Shown: in pieces, positions 52,888 to 60,491 of the stretch
Position numbering within the stretch: position 1 is the first letter of the stretch
Layout: each line of letters opens with the position of its first letter
Source of the DNA: Clostridia bacterium
GTDB taxonomy: Bacteria > Bacillota > Clostridia > TANB77 > CAG-508
NCBI GenBank assembly: GCA_017515985.1
Contig: JAFWDV010000005.1
Span: forward strand, 1 to 64,000
DNA: 64,000 nucleotides
Direction of reading: 5' to 3'
Position numbers and translations under genes: made by a program
The notes under the pieces: model-generated
What the model saw: only the letters and a program-made list of their open reading frames with translations
Database searches by the model: none
Told to the model about the DNA's origin: nothing

Positions 52888-53199
52888 ATGAAACGGATAC
52901 TCAAGGTATTAAACGAACAACTGGATGATTTTTCCAAACCAATAAGTAACACGCTAGATATTATTGTAATTTGCATAGTAGCTGCTATAATCCGTTTTAT
53001 ACTGACGGGAACAACCATTTTAAATGACTTGCATGATTCGGTTAATGTTGTAATATTGACATCTTTTTCATTTATATCCAGTTACCATATATATGAAAAT
53101 GAAAAATTCGATGAAAAATATTCAGCAAAGGACTTATTTGCAAGACTAATAAGAGCAATTGTGTATGCTTACATCGTCTTCAGCGTTATCTTTTGGTAA
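52888..53199 (+). CDS. Small membrane protein of unknown function
   Basis: 103 residues from the ATG at 52888. Three hydrophobic segments, about residues 23-43 (TLDIIVICIVAAIIRFILTG), 51-68 and 86-103; the last ends the protein. No family. It stands alone on the plus strand and has promoter and terminator, resembling the single-gene units, but without the extended -10 and with AT-rich codons. Confidence 0.6.
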   Translation: MKRILKVLNEQLDDFSKPISNTLDIIVICIVAAIIRFILTGTTILNDLHDSVNVVILTSFSFISSYHIYENEKFDEKYSAKDLFARLIRAIVYAYIVFSVIFW

Positions 53200-53206
53200 A
53201 AAAATC

Positions 53207-53235
53207 AAAACCTTCGGTTTCACCGAAGGTTTTTA
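53207..53235 (+). terminator. Intrinsic terminator of the 52888 gene
   Basis: ACCTTCGGT/ACCGAAGGT stem with a 3-base loop and five T. Confidence 0.9.
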
Positions 53236-53268
53236 TTATTATGTGTTATTTTTTATTTTAAATAGAAA

Positions 53269-53296
53269 GTGCCCCCTCGCGATGGCGAGGGAGCAT
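53269..53296 (-). terminator. Intrinsic terminator of the 53324 gene
   Basis: Twelve-base-pair GC-rich stem (53285-53296 with 53269-53280), 4-base loop; T tract weak. Confidence 0.8.
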
Positions 53297-53323
53297 GAAC
53301 ATCTTTGAGAAGAGTAGACTAGC

Positions 53324-53647
53324 TTAGCTCTGCAGCTTTGGAACATACTCGATGAGTTCCTCTAAGCTCGTAGGCAGGCAGTACCGCCGCTCATTCTTTG
53401 CAGCCGCCTCAGGCCATGCCTTCAGGCTGCCGTTTGCGAAGCAGGACTCACACGGATTTACTATTTCCACCTTGAAGTCGTATTCAGGCAGGTAAATCGT
53501 GCTCCAGCTACAGAGCAACTCTTTTTTCTTCTCTACGTGCCGTTCCTCGAAGGAAATATTGGCCTCTCTGACGAGCTTTACAAACTCGTCATAGATTGCC
53601 TTCTTGTCTTCGTAGGTCAGGGTTGTGGAACTGATTTGGATGTTCAT
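53324..53647 (-). CDS. Small protein of unknown function
   Basis: 107 residues beginning MNIQISSTTLTYEDKKAIYD, alpha/beta in character, with ELLCSWSTIYLPEYDFKV and NPCESCFANG. The GC content is high for this window. AAGGAGG precedes the ATG. Its promoter, hairpin leader and terminator make it another single-gene unit. It is the last such unit before the mobile element. Confidence 0.65.
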   Translation of the reverse strand: MNIQISSTTLTYEDKKAIYDEFVKLVREANISFEERHVEKKKELLCSWSTIYLPEYDFKVEIVNPCESCFANGSLKAWPEAAAKNERRYCLPTSLEELIEYVPKLQS

Positions 53648-53748
53648 AGAGATTCCTCCTTTTATGTGCGTATTTTCGGATACGGAATTCTATACTGGCA
53701 CTCTACCAATATATAATTCATTATAACATATTTGACATAAAATTACAA
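53648..53748 (-). promoter_or_regulatory. Promoter and leader of the 53324 gene
   Basis: On the minus strand TTGTAA (53743-53748), 17-base spacer ending TGT, TATAAT (53720-53725). Leader hairpin CGTAT/ATACG before the ribosome binding site. Confidence 0.7.
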
Positions 53749-53771
53749 TCCTTAGTACACACGTATACATA

Positions 53772-53969
53772 CTAATTCATCCTACCCATATAGCACTTTT
53801 TTTCTGCTAATTTATCTTGCACGCCTCTTAATGCTTCACCAAATCTTTGGAAGTGTACTACTTCTCTTTCTCTTAGGAACTTAAGTGGGTCTATTACGTC
53901 AGGATCATCAGCACACAAATCTATTAGCTTTTCATAGGTTGCACGAGCTTTTTGCTCTGGTAAAGCATT
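53772..53969 (-). pseudogene. cotJC: 3' fragment of cotJC, interrupted by the mobile element
   Basis: 65 codons reading NALPEQKARATYEKLIDLCA, then DPDVIDPLKFLREREVVHFQ and RFGEALRGVQDKLAEKKCYM to a TAG stop. This is the C-terminal third of CotJC, the manganese-catalase-like spore coat protein of about 190 residues. In frame upstream a stop follows at 53970-53972, and the rest of the gene is missing. Forty bases further lie the serine recombinases, so the gene has very probably been split by insertion. The 5' part should be found at the other end of the element, outside the window. Confidence 0.85.
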
Positions 53970-54012
53970 TTAGTGCAACCATTTTTTATTAAAAATTAAA
54001 AGGATAAAATCC

Positions 54013-55536
54013 TTATACTTTAAATGTTATGTCAATTTTATTATTCTTTCCGATTTCGATTTTTTCTATCAATTTTTTCATAATATTATTATCAAAGTTA
54101 TTACAGTTCTCAAACTCTATAATTAGTCTCTCAACATCATTTCGTAGATTATAAGCTGTTTTTATTTCTTCGAACCTATCTATCTTCTCTTTTAATTTTG
54201 AAACTTTTTCAGTATATTCTTTATATTTTATTTTAAAGTCTTTTTCTCTAATGATTCCTTCTACCTTTTTTTCATATAATATCCTAAAATTTGTTTCTAA
54301 CTTTGATATTTCATTTTTACATTTTTTTATTTCTGTTAATTCTTTATTTTGACCTTCTTTTAAATATTTTACATCTTTTGCATATTGATGTAGTTGTAGA
54401 TATTTTAGACGTTTAGATAATTTTTGTAAAACAATTTCATTTAGAGCTGTTTCATTTATTTTATTATATACATTACAAATTTCTCTATCTCTATTATGTT
54501 GTTCACAAATGAAGTATGCTTTATTATCCTGTTTTCCTTTTATATTACCATTTTCATCAATAGTCATAGGATGATAACTTTTATAAGTCATTTTTCTACC
54601 ACAATGCATACATACTGGCAATTCTTTAAGTAGATAGTAATATGTTCTTCTTTCTTTTTTTGTTCTACTACTTCTTTTTTGTTGTACTTTATTAAAATCT
54701 TCTTGTGAAATTATTGCTGGATGGGTATTTTCTAAAATTCTATAATCTTTTGCTTTATTAGCTATTGTCTTTTTTAATCTAAGATTATTTTCATATTTGT
54801 TTAATACCATATTTCCTGCATATATTGGAGATGATAAAATCCTTTTAATCATTGATGGTGTCCATCTTTTCCCAATACTTTTTCTTTTTAAATATTGCGA
54901 TGCAGTAATAATATTTCTATTATTTAATTCATTTGCAATTTGCATTGGACCATTTCCATCTAAATATGCTTTGAAAATATATCTTACATTGTCTGCCACT
55001 TCCTCATCTATAACAAGTTTATGACAATCATTTTTATCTTTTTTATATCCATAAGCAACACTACCTTCAATAAAGTGTCCCTGTTCTTTAAAACTTCGTT
55101 TAACAGCTTTTACTTTCTTTGAAATATCTTCAACATAACATTGATTTACAATTCCTCTTAATGCAACAACATCATCTATTTCGTATCTTTCCCCTGTATC
55201 AATATATTCTGTAACAGAAATAAATCTAATATCATTATCTGGAAATAAAATATCTGTATAATAAGATGTCAAATTTTTATCTCTTGTTAATCTACTCGTG
55301 TCTTTAACAATTACCATATTTATATTTTTTCTAACAATATCCATAATCATTTTATCAAGTGCTGGTCTTGATTCTAGTATTCCTGAATAGCCATTATCTA
55401 CATATTCTTTAACAATAGTATAATTATGTTCTTTTGCGTATTTAGTTGTAATTTCTCTTTGAAAATCAATACTATTGTTACTTTCTCTATCCTCTTTAGA
55501 AAGTCTTAAATATATTCCAGCTTTATATTCTTTCAT
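54013..55536 (-). CDS. Large serine recombinase A
   Basis: 507 residues. Resolvase catalytic domain with YLRLSKEDRE (catalytic Ser near residue 13), KDTSRLTRD (Arg motif) and VDNGYSGILESRP. Then the recombinase DNA-binding domain (VADNVRYIFKAYLDGNGPMQ), a zinc ribbon (CMHCGRKMTY, FICEQHNRDREICN) and a coiled coil typical of large serine integrases. Its start overlaps the stop of the upstream recombinase (TAATG). It is the gene nearest to the cotJC junction, where integrases usually sit. Confidence 0.95.
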   Translation of the reverse strand: MKEYKAGIYLRLSKEDRESNNSIDFQREITTKYAKEHNYTIVKEYVDNGYSGILESRPALDKMIMDIVRKNINMVIVKDTSRLTRDKNLTSYYTDILFPDNDIRFISVTEYIDTGERYEIDDVVALRGIVNQCYVEDISKKVKAVKRSFKEQGHFIEGSVAYGYKKDKNDCHKLVIDEEVADNVRYIFKAYLDGNGPMQIANELNNRNIITASQYLKRKSIGKRWTPSMIKRILSSPIYAGNMVLNKYENNLRLKKTIANKAKDYRILENTHPAIISQEDFNKVQQKRSSRTKKERRTYYYLLKELPVCMHCGRKMTYKSYHPMTIDENGNIKGKQDNKAYFICEQHNRDREICNVYNKINETALNEIVLQKLSKRLKYLQLHQYAKDVKYLKEGQNKELTEIKKCKNEISKLETNFRILYEKKVEGIIREKDFKIKYKEYTEKVSKLKEKIDRFEEIKTAYNLRNDVERLIIEFENCNNFDNNIMKKLIEKIEIGKNNKIDITFKV

Positions 55537-57095
55537 TATACATACTCCATTAAGTCATATTTATAATTTATATAGATATTGTCATCATTGTCTATTTCAA
55601 CGCTTTCTATAAAATCGGATATTTGTTCTTTAGTCCATTTTTTGACATCTGAAATATTTTTTGCAATTTTCTTAAATTCTAAATTTGTTATTTGTCTTTT
55701 ATTACTAATTTTATATTTTAAATCATTAATTTTTTCAATTAAGATTTCCCTATTTGCAGCTTCTTTTTCATACATAGTTTTATAGTCATATTCTTGTATA
55801 ATTCCACTTTTATAATCTTGATAAAGTGATGATATCATTCTATTTACTTTATCTAGTTGTTTTTCAAGTGTTTTTAATTCTTTTTCGTTTTGATTAGTAC
55901 CTGTTTTTTTATAACCCTCTTTTATGGCTTCTGATAAATTATCACAGTTTACTATATTAGATATTTTTTTATTCAAATTACTAACAACCATTTGAGTTAC
56001 AGTTTGCAATTCTATTCCTTTATATTTTCTAGTGCAATACCCTTTTTTGTGTAAGCTACTAGAACAATACAATCTCATAAATGAAATAGTAGTCCCATCT
56101 TTTCTATATCTGACTTTTAATTGCATTGTTTCACCACATTCTTTGCAATAAACGATACCATTTAGCATCCATTTATGAGTATGAGATTTTGCTTTTTGGC
56201 TTAAAGCAATTCTTTTTTGCACACTATCAAACAAGTCTTGATCTATAATTGATTTGTGAGTATTACTAACCATTTTCCATTCGGATTTTGGTACTTGTTT
56301 TACTTTCTTAGATTTGTAACTTAAATTCATAACTTTGCCAAATTCTGTATGCCCTAAATAAACTTTATTTTTCAATATTTTAGAAATTGTAGAATAGGTC
56401 CAGCCATAATCTCCATGTTTGTTTAATTCAAAACCATTATAACTAGGACAATACACTCTATCTGCTTCAAGTTTTCTTGCTATTTCTCCCATTGTTTTGC
56501 CTTTGTTATACATTTGAAAAATCTTTTTCACTATTCTAGCTTCTTCTTCATTTATAACAAGTCTATTTCTATCATTTACATCTTTTGAATATCCATAAGG
56601 AGCTTTTGCTGCTACATATAATCCTTTTTCTTTTCTTGCCCATACTCCTGATTTTACTTTTCTTGAAATATCTTTACTATACCAATCATTTATTAAGGTT
56701 TTAAATTGAATCATATCATTATTTGAATTTTTTAAATATGTATCAACATTATCTAAAATAGCAATATACCTAATTTCTCTTTCAAGAAAGTACATTTCTA
56801 TATAGTAATTTGCTTCAAAGTTATTTCTACTTAATCTTGATAAATCTTTTGTAATAACACAATTTACTTTTTTTCTTTCAATATCTTCAAGCATTCGTTG
56901 AAAACTAGGTCTATCTGTGTTTAATCCAGTATAACCATCATCTATATAAAAATCATATAATTCAAATTCTTTTCCTAATTTTTTTATTTTGTCTTCAATA
57001 ATACTTTTTTGACTAACAATACTATCGCTTACTTCCTTATCTCCGTCATCTACAGATAATCTTAAATAAGCTGCAACTTTATAACCGTTTTTCAC
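55536..57095 (-). CDS. Large serine recombinase B
   Basis: 519 residues from a GTG start with GGAGG ten bases before. Catalytic domain: AAYLRLSVDDGDKE with Ser near 14, TKDLSRLSRNNF, DDGYTGLNTDRPSF. Recombinase domain and zinc ribbon (YCKECGETMQL, RLYCSSSLHKKGYC) and C-terminal coiled coil. The pair with recombinase A is translationally coupled; tandem serine recombinases may act together in excision, as one protein each for different steps or as a heteromer. This is inference. Confidence 0.95.
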   Translation of the reverse strand: MKNGYKVAAYLRLSVDDGDKEVSDSIVSQKSIIEDKIKKLGKEFELYDFYIDDGYTGLNTDRPSFQRMLEDIERKKVNCVITKDLSRLSRNNFEANYYIEMYFLEREIRYIAILDNVDTYLKNSNNDMIQFKTLINDWYSKDISRKVKSGVWARKEKGLYVAAKAPYGYSKDVNDRNRLVINEEEARIVKKIFQMYNKGKTMGEIARKLEADRVYCPSYNGFELNKHGDYGWTYSTISKILKNKVYLGHTEFGKVMNLSYKSKKVKQVPKSEWKMVSNTHKSIIDQDLFDSVQKRIALSQKAKSHTHKWMLNGIVYCKECGETMQLKVRYRKDGTTISFMRLYCSSSLHKKGYCTRKYKGIELQTVTQMVVSNLNKKISNIVNCDNLSEAIKEGYKKTGTNQNEKELKTLEKQLDKVNRMISSLYQDYKSGIIQEYDYKTMYEKEAANREILIEKINDLKYKISNKRQITNLEFKKIAKNISDVKKWTKEQISDFIESVEIDNDDNIYINYKYDLMEYV

Positions 57096-57134
57096 AATAA
57101 TTACGCCTCCTATTCGTATTATTGTCTATATTAG

Positions 57135-57180
57135 AAAAACGCTATTATTAGAGATATTATATATCTTTTTAATAGCGTTT
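57135..57180 (-). terminator. Terminator-like hairpin before the recombinases
   Basis: AAACGCTATT/AATAGCGTTTTT stem with an internal AGATAT/ATATCT stem, after the small 57204 gene and before the recombinase pair. Confidence 0.75.
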
Positions 57181-57203
57181 GTCCACCAATCTTTTGTAAT
57201 TTT

Positions 57204-57359
57204 CTAATCTTTAGATTGCAATTCTTGAATCCCATATCTTGCAATTAATTTAATTAAACTTTCTTTAGTTATTTTTTGTTTTGCAACTCTAGTAATTACA
57301 TTGTATTCTTTGTTATCTATTGTATAAACTTCTCTTTCTTCAATATTGTCTTCGCCCAT
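57204..57359 (-). CDS. Small protein of the element, 51 residues
   Basis: Short frame beginning MGEDNIEEREVYTIDNKEYN and ending YGIQELQSKD. GGAGG lies six bases before the ATG, 14 bases after the next upstream gene. Its second half (TKESLIKLIARYG) is helical. The same strand and tight spacing with the neighbours mark it as part of the small-gene operon. No family recognised. Confidence 0.55.
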   Translation of the reverse strand: MGEDNIEEREVYTIDNKEYNVITRVAKQKITKESLIKLIARYGIQELQSKD

Positions 57360-57373
57360 ATAGAACCTCCATA

Positions 57374-57616
57374 TTAAAGAATATGTAGATATTTATTAAA
57401 AATTCTTCTTATTTTATTTCTTCTTTCATGTCTTTTTCTTGCTTTTTCCTGTCTCTTTTGTATTCTTTCTTTTTCGTATTCTTCCCAGTATTTTGCTTCT
57501 TCTTCTCTTTCATTTATTCTGTCTTCTTCTGTTTTAAGTTGTCCAGCTCCTATAACAAGTAAAATACCTGATAAGCCTATTAAAAATACTATTATACTAA
57601 CAATTTTTAATAACAT
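57374..57616 (-). CDS. Small single-pass membrane protein
   Basis: 80 residues: an N-terminal membrane helix (MLLKIVSIIVFLIGLSGILL), then a highly charged K/R/E helix. No family. Four bases separate it from the next gene and it is in the same operon as the small genes on either side. Confidence 0.6.
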   Translation of the reverse strand: MLLKIVSIIVFLIGLSGILLVIGAGQLKTEEDRINEREEEAKYWEEYEKERIQKRQEKARKRHERRNKIRRIFNKYLHIL

Positions 57617-57619
57617 ATT

Positions 57620-57826
57620 CTACCTGTTCCTTTCTGCTTCGATTAGTTTACAAGCAAAATCTACAACTAAATCTTTATTATATTTATTTTGTAATTCGTC
57701 CATAATTATAACCATTCTATGTAAAGGCATTTTCTTCATATCTGGTTTATTTATAAACTCAAATAATCCTAATATTGCATACGCTGTTACATCTTCATAA
57801 GTAAATTCTTTTTTCTGCTCTTGCAT
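57620..57826 (-). CDS. Small helical protein
   Basis: 68 residues from ATG 57826 (GGAGG ten bases before). Begins MQEQKKEFTYEDVTAYAILG; mostly helical. An earlier in-frame ATG overlaps the end of the HTH gene. No family recognised. Small genes of this size beside recombinase genes are typical of Clostridial integrative elements. Confidence 0.6.
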   Translation of the reverse strand: MQEQKKEFTYEDVTAYAILGLFEFINKPDMKKMPLHRMVIIMDELQNKYNKDLVVDFACKLIEAERNR

Positions 57827-57830
57827 AATC

Positions 57831-58262
57831 TTAAACCTCCACTTTAATAAATTTCGGGACATCGTTAGATCTACCTAATTCTTTTCTAAACTCGTACCCT
57901 TTTCTTTTTTCGTTATATTTATAAGCACTTTTATTCCAATTTCTATAAGCCATATTATTAAGTTTTCTTGGTGCTGATAATTCAGAGCTTGCTTGATTGT
58001 GCATATTTTTTAAAACTAAATCATCTACACTATTCTTAAATTGTTTTATTTTTCTTTTAATCTTATTGCCTTCTTCTGTATTTTGTATATGTTTTCTATA
58101 GTTTTCAGCTTTTCTTAGTTCCTTTTCTTTAGAGTACCTATCATCTTTTTGTAAAACTTGTGTTACCGCACTTTTAGAAATGTTTAGTTTTTTTGCAATA
58201 TCAACTGGTCTTAAATGTTCTAAAAAATACATTTCTAAAATAGATTCTTTATTACTTTTCAT
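57831..58262 (-). CDS. Helix-turn-helix DNA-binding protein
   Basis: 143 residues. N-terminal HTH of the sigma-region-4/transposase type: HLRPVDIAKKLNISKSAVTQ. The remainder is basic and helical and ends GRSNDVPKFIKVEV. Found in Firmicute integrative elements as a putative regulator. AAGGAG precedes the ATG. A one-mismatch 0A box (ATCGACA on the plus strand) lies at 58308-58314, just upstream. Confidence 0.75.
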   Translation of the reverse strand: MKSNKESILEMYFLEHLRPVDIAKKLNISKSAVTQVLQKDDRYSKEKELRKAENYRKHIQNTEEGNKIKRKIKQFKNSVDDLVLKNMHNQASSELSAPRKLNNMAYRNWNKSAYKYNEKRKGYEFRKELGRSNDVPKFIKVEV

Positions 58263-58317
58263 TTGTGGCTCTCCTTTTTACTTAACTTTTTGCAATCACT
58301 TTTAAGCATCGACAAAT

Positions 58318-58458
58318 CTAATGAGCATATTTTCGTTTCATCTCATCTTTTTCTTTTTGTAATTTTAAAATTTTCTTCTTAAAGTTAATTACTCTTTTAT
58401 GCACTATCCATTGTCGCTTTTTTTCGTGAATAAACATTTTTAAATTATTACATTTCAT
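58318..58458 (-). CDS. Small basic protein, 46 residues
   Basis: Frame MKCNNLKMFIHEKKRQWIVH, lysine-rich, ending MKRKYAH. AAAGGAG lies eight bases before the ATG. Highly basic, so probably nucleic-acid binding. Located between the HTH gene and the sigma-like module on the same strand. Confidence 0.55.
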   Translation of the reverse strand: MKCNNLKMFIHEKKRQWIVHKRVINFKKKILKLQKEKDEMKRKYAH

Positions 58459-58552
58459 TGTCCCACTCCTTTCGTTTTTGTTTCTTATCTATAAAGAACG
58501 AAACGACTTTTAGTGAATGGGACAAAATTATAAAATTTTTCAAAATAATTTC

Positions 58553-58726
58553 TTATCTTTCTCTATTTCTTGTTAAAGTTCTGTAAATTTTCTCAATAAT
58601 TTCTGCTCTTAAATCTTCATCTATTGGTGCTTTTGAACTTAATCTGCTATATTTATCAATTAGTTTTTTATTACTAAAAATAATTTCCATTACTTCATCA
58701 TCTGATAGATTATAATTATTGAACAT
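58553..58726 (-). CDS. Small helical protein overlapping the sigma-like gene
   Basis: 57 residues: MFNNYNLSDDEVMEIIFSNK and on to IYRTLTRNRER. It begins inside the last codons of the sigma-like gene (11-base overlap), suggesting translational coupling. GGGGG precedes the ATG. It could be a partner or anti-sigma-like factor, but this is only from position. Confidence 0.55.
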   Translation of the reverse strand: MFNNYNLSDDEVMEIIFSNKKLIDKYSRLSSKAPIDEDLRAEIIEKIYRTLTRNRER

Positions 58727-59126
58727 TTGAAATCCCCCTCTTTTCTGCTTGACTTTTAATTTTTTCTATTGCCCTTAATCTTTTCTTATTTGCTGCAGAT
58801 CTTGTCATAAACAAAATCTTTCCAATTTCTTCATCACTTTTTCCTTCTAAATAGTACAAAGAAAGCACTAACTTTTCATTATAAGTTAGTGCTTTCACAA
58901 TTTTAGACACATTAATATTACTGAAAATATTTTCAATTGTATTTACTTGAATTTCATTATCTAATTTATTCTCAACAATTTCATTAACATTTTCTTTTGA
59001 ACACAATATCTCCTCATCAATATCTAGCATTTCAAAAAAGCGTTTATTTCTTCTGTAGTAATCAATTCTAGCATTTTTCATTATTACTATAAGCATTGTT
59101 CTTTCTTGTTTGCTTAATTTATACAT
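58716..59126 (-). CDS. Sigma-70-like region 4 regulator
   Basis: 136 residues from ATG 59126 (GGGAG upstream). Begins MYKLSKQERTMLIVIMKNAR; the C-terminal part is sigma region 4: LTYNEKLVLSLYYLEGKSDE, then EIGKILFMTRSAANKKRLRA, a helix-turn-helix that would read a -35. Such small sigma-like proteins are common in conjugative and integrative elements of Firmicutes. It probably drives transcription of element genes. Confidence 0.8.
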   Translation of the reverse strand: MYKLSKQERTMLIVIMKNARIDYYRRNKRFFEMLDIDEEILCSKENVNEIVENKLDNEIQVNTIENIFSNINVSKIVKALTYNEKLVLSLYYLEGKSDEEIGKILFMTRSAANKKRLRAIEKIKSQAEKRGISNVQ

Positions 59127-59564
59127 ATACTTCATCTCCCATCTGGGACACAATGGTCTCCAGATGAAAGGTAAAATATAATTATAACTACATATTTGCT
59201 TTATATTTTAATTTTAATTCTTTATACTACATCTTATATTCCTCCCACACAAAATAGTCTAAAATTTAATTTTAGCGTTATTATTTTATTTATATATTCA
59301 TTTGTTCTTTTCAAAAAACATTTGTGAATTATAAATTACCTTAAATACTTTCGACTATTTTGTCCCAATCGCATAATATAAGGTTTTTAAAGGATTTTGT
59401 TAAAAATTAGAAAAAGTTAGAAAAAATTAGAAAATGGTTACAATAAAAGCATTTTATGTATATTTATTTCCAAAAATATTGAAATTTGTGGTTTTGAGTG
59501 ATATAATACAACTAAATTTATATAATTTAACACAATTCTGATAAATAAACGGAGGGTTTGCGTA
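59127..59564. other. Intergenic region between divergent modules
   Basis: A 438-base gap holds a CATCTGG/CCAGATG inverted repeat (59138-59167), A/T-rich sequence, a three-fold TTAG repeat at 10-base spacing and the promoter of the Spo0A-C-like gene. No further reading frame with a ribosome binding site was found. Confidence 0.5.
59407..59507 (+). promoter_or_regulatory. Phased repeats and promoter of the Spo0A-C-like gene
   Basis: TTAGAAAAA begins at 59407, 59417 and 59427, exactly one helical turn apart. The promoter follows: TTGAAA (59479-59484), 17-base spacer ending TGA, TATAAT (59502-59507). The repeats could be a regulator site or cause DNA bending. Confidence 0.6.
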
Positions 59565-59990
59565 ATGATCACAGATGTTATAGCAGATAGCAATGTTTAC
59601 TTACAAAGTTTTGAGCCAAACACAATTGTTAAGAAAAATTTGGATATACAGAAACTAAGGATACTGTTAAATAATCTTGGGTTTAATCCTGTTGCTACAG
59701 GAACTCAATACATAATTGAAGAATTAGAATATTATTTTAATAATAATATAACTGAATTAAAAAACTTGAAACAAGCATATAGAATTTCTGCAGAAAAGCA
59801 TAATATTGATATTAAATATGTTCAATGGGATGTTCAATCTGCAATAGAAGTTATGAATAAATATGCTGATATTAATTTGTTACACGAAATTTTTTATTGG
59901 TATGATACTTATAAAAGAATTACACCACGTTTCTTTATGATTACAATGATAGATTATTTGAATTCAAATACAGATGAGTATAAAAAATAA
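59565..59990 (+). CDS. Stand-alone Spo0A C-terminal-like DNA-binding protein
   Basis: 141 residues. From residue 27 it aligns by eye with the effector domain of Spo0A: NLDIQKLRILLNNLGFNPVA against [20 protein letters not shown], then GTQYIIEEL/GYLYLREAI, SAEKHNIDIKYVQWDVQSAI against AKKFNTTASRVERAIRHAIE, and a final FFMITMIDYLNSN/FIAMVADKLRLE. The receiver half of Spo0A is absent. The recognition-helix residues differ, so DNA specificity may differ. In Spo0A this domain binds 0A boxes and starts sporulation. GGAGG precedes the ATG. On a mobile element it could antagonise or mimic the host regulator. The match is from memory of the family, not a search. Confidence 0.65.
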   Translation: MITDVIADSNVYLQSFEPNTIVKKNLDIQKLRILLNNLGFNPVATGTQYIIEELEYYFNNNITELKNLKQAYRISAEKHNIDIKYVQWDVQSAIEVMNKYADINLLHEIFYWYDTYKRITPRFFMITMIDYLNSNTDEYKK

Positions 59991-60022
59991 ACTAGGAAAA
60001 ACGATCTTCCTAGTTTATTTTT
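59989..60022 (+). terminator. Intrinsic terminator
   Basis: AAACTAGGAA (59989-59998) with TTCCTAGTTT (60007-60016) and a T run. Confidence 0.9.
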
Positions 60023-60030
60023 TTACATAC

Positions 60031-60309
60031 TTATAAATTATTTATATCATTTATTTTTTCAAATATAGCAAGAATATCCATATAGTCTTGTACTTCAATT
60101 CCTTTATCTTTTAATTTCTCTTTTTCTTTATAAAATTTAAAGAAATCCATTGCAAGAACATCAAAATCATAAATAGAGTATTTTTTATTCTCTATTTTTA
60201 AGCCTAATTTTTCTATTACTTTTAATTGTTCTTTAGTAAAGAAATCGTAAATATCTAAAACTTCATTAGAAAAGTATTCTTCTCTAAATTTATTCAACTT
60301 ATCACTCAT
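60031..60309 (-). CDS. Small protein under tandem 0A boxes
   Basis: 92 residues from ATG 60309 (GAGGTG six bases before). Begins MSDKLNKFREEYFSNEVLDI; helical, with DFFTKEQLKVIEKLGLKIEN. No family recognised. A long upstream extension of the frame overlaps the promoter and is rejected. Its own promoter (TTGTAA-17-TATCAT, 60373-60401) is preceded by two 0A boxes. It is the probable direct target of Spo0A or of the element's own Spo0A-like protein. Confidence 0.65.
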   Translation of the reverse strand: MSDKLNKFREEYFSNEVLDIYDFFTKEQLKVIEKLGLKIENKKYSIYDFDVLAMDFFKFYKEKEKLKDKGIEVQDYMDILAIFEKINDINNL

Positions 60310-60318
60310 CCTTAACAC

Positions 60319-60423
60319 CTCGACAAAACGAAAGTAATATATTCTATTTGAAAGTATTACTTTCATAACTATATGATACCACTTTATTGATGATTTTACA
60401 ACATTTTTCGACAAAATTCGACA
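60319..60423 (-). promoter_or_regulatory. Promoter with tandem 0A boxes
   Basis: On the minus strand TGTCGAA at 60417-60423 and again at 60407-60413, ten bases apart, then -35 TTGTAA (60396-60401), 17-base spacer and -10 TATCAT (60373-60378). A third, one-mismatch copy TGTCGAG (60319-60325) overlaps the ribosome binding site. TGTCGAA is the consensus Spo0A site; tandem sites just upstream of the -35 are typical of Spo0A-activated promoters. Confidence 0.7.
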
Positions 60424-60491
60424 TTTGCAATAAAACATTAATTTCAATAGCTTTTGTATTATACCCTCAAATACATTTTTTATCAAGTACC

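Noticed and set aside
52821..53018. Minus-strand frame opposite the small membrane protein at 52888
   Set aside because: The plus-strand gene has promoter, leader and terminator; the minus frame has none.
57870..59153. Whole region 57.2-59.2 kb as a prophage lysogeny module
   Set aside because: HTH and sigma-like genes fit, but no phage structural, lysis or packaging gene is seen, so only integrative element is claimed.
60310..60486. Longer N-terminus for the 60031 gene
   Set aside because: It would translate the promoter and 0A boxes, and no ribosome binding site precedes it; the ATG at 60309 has GAGGTG in place.
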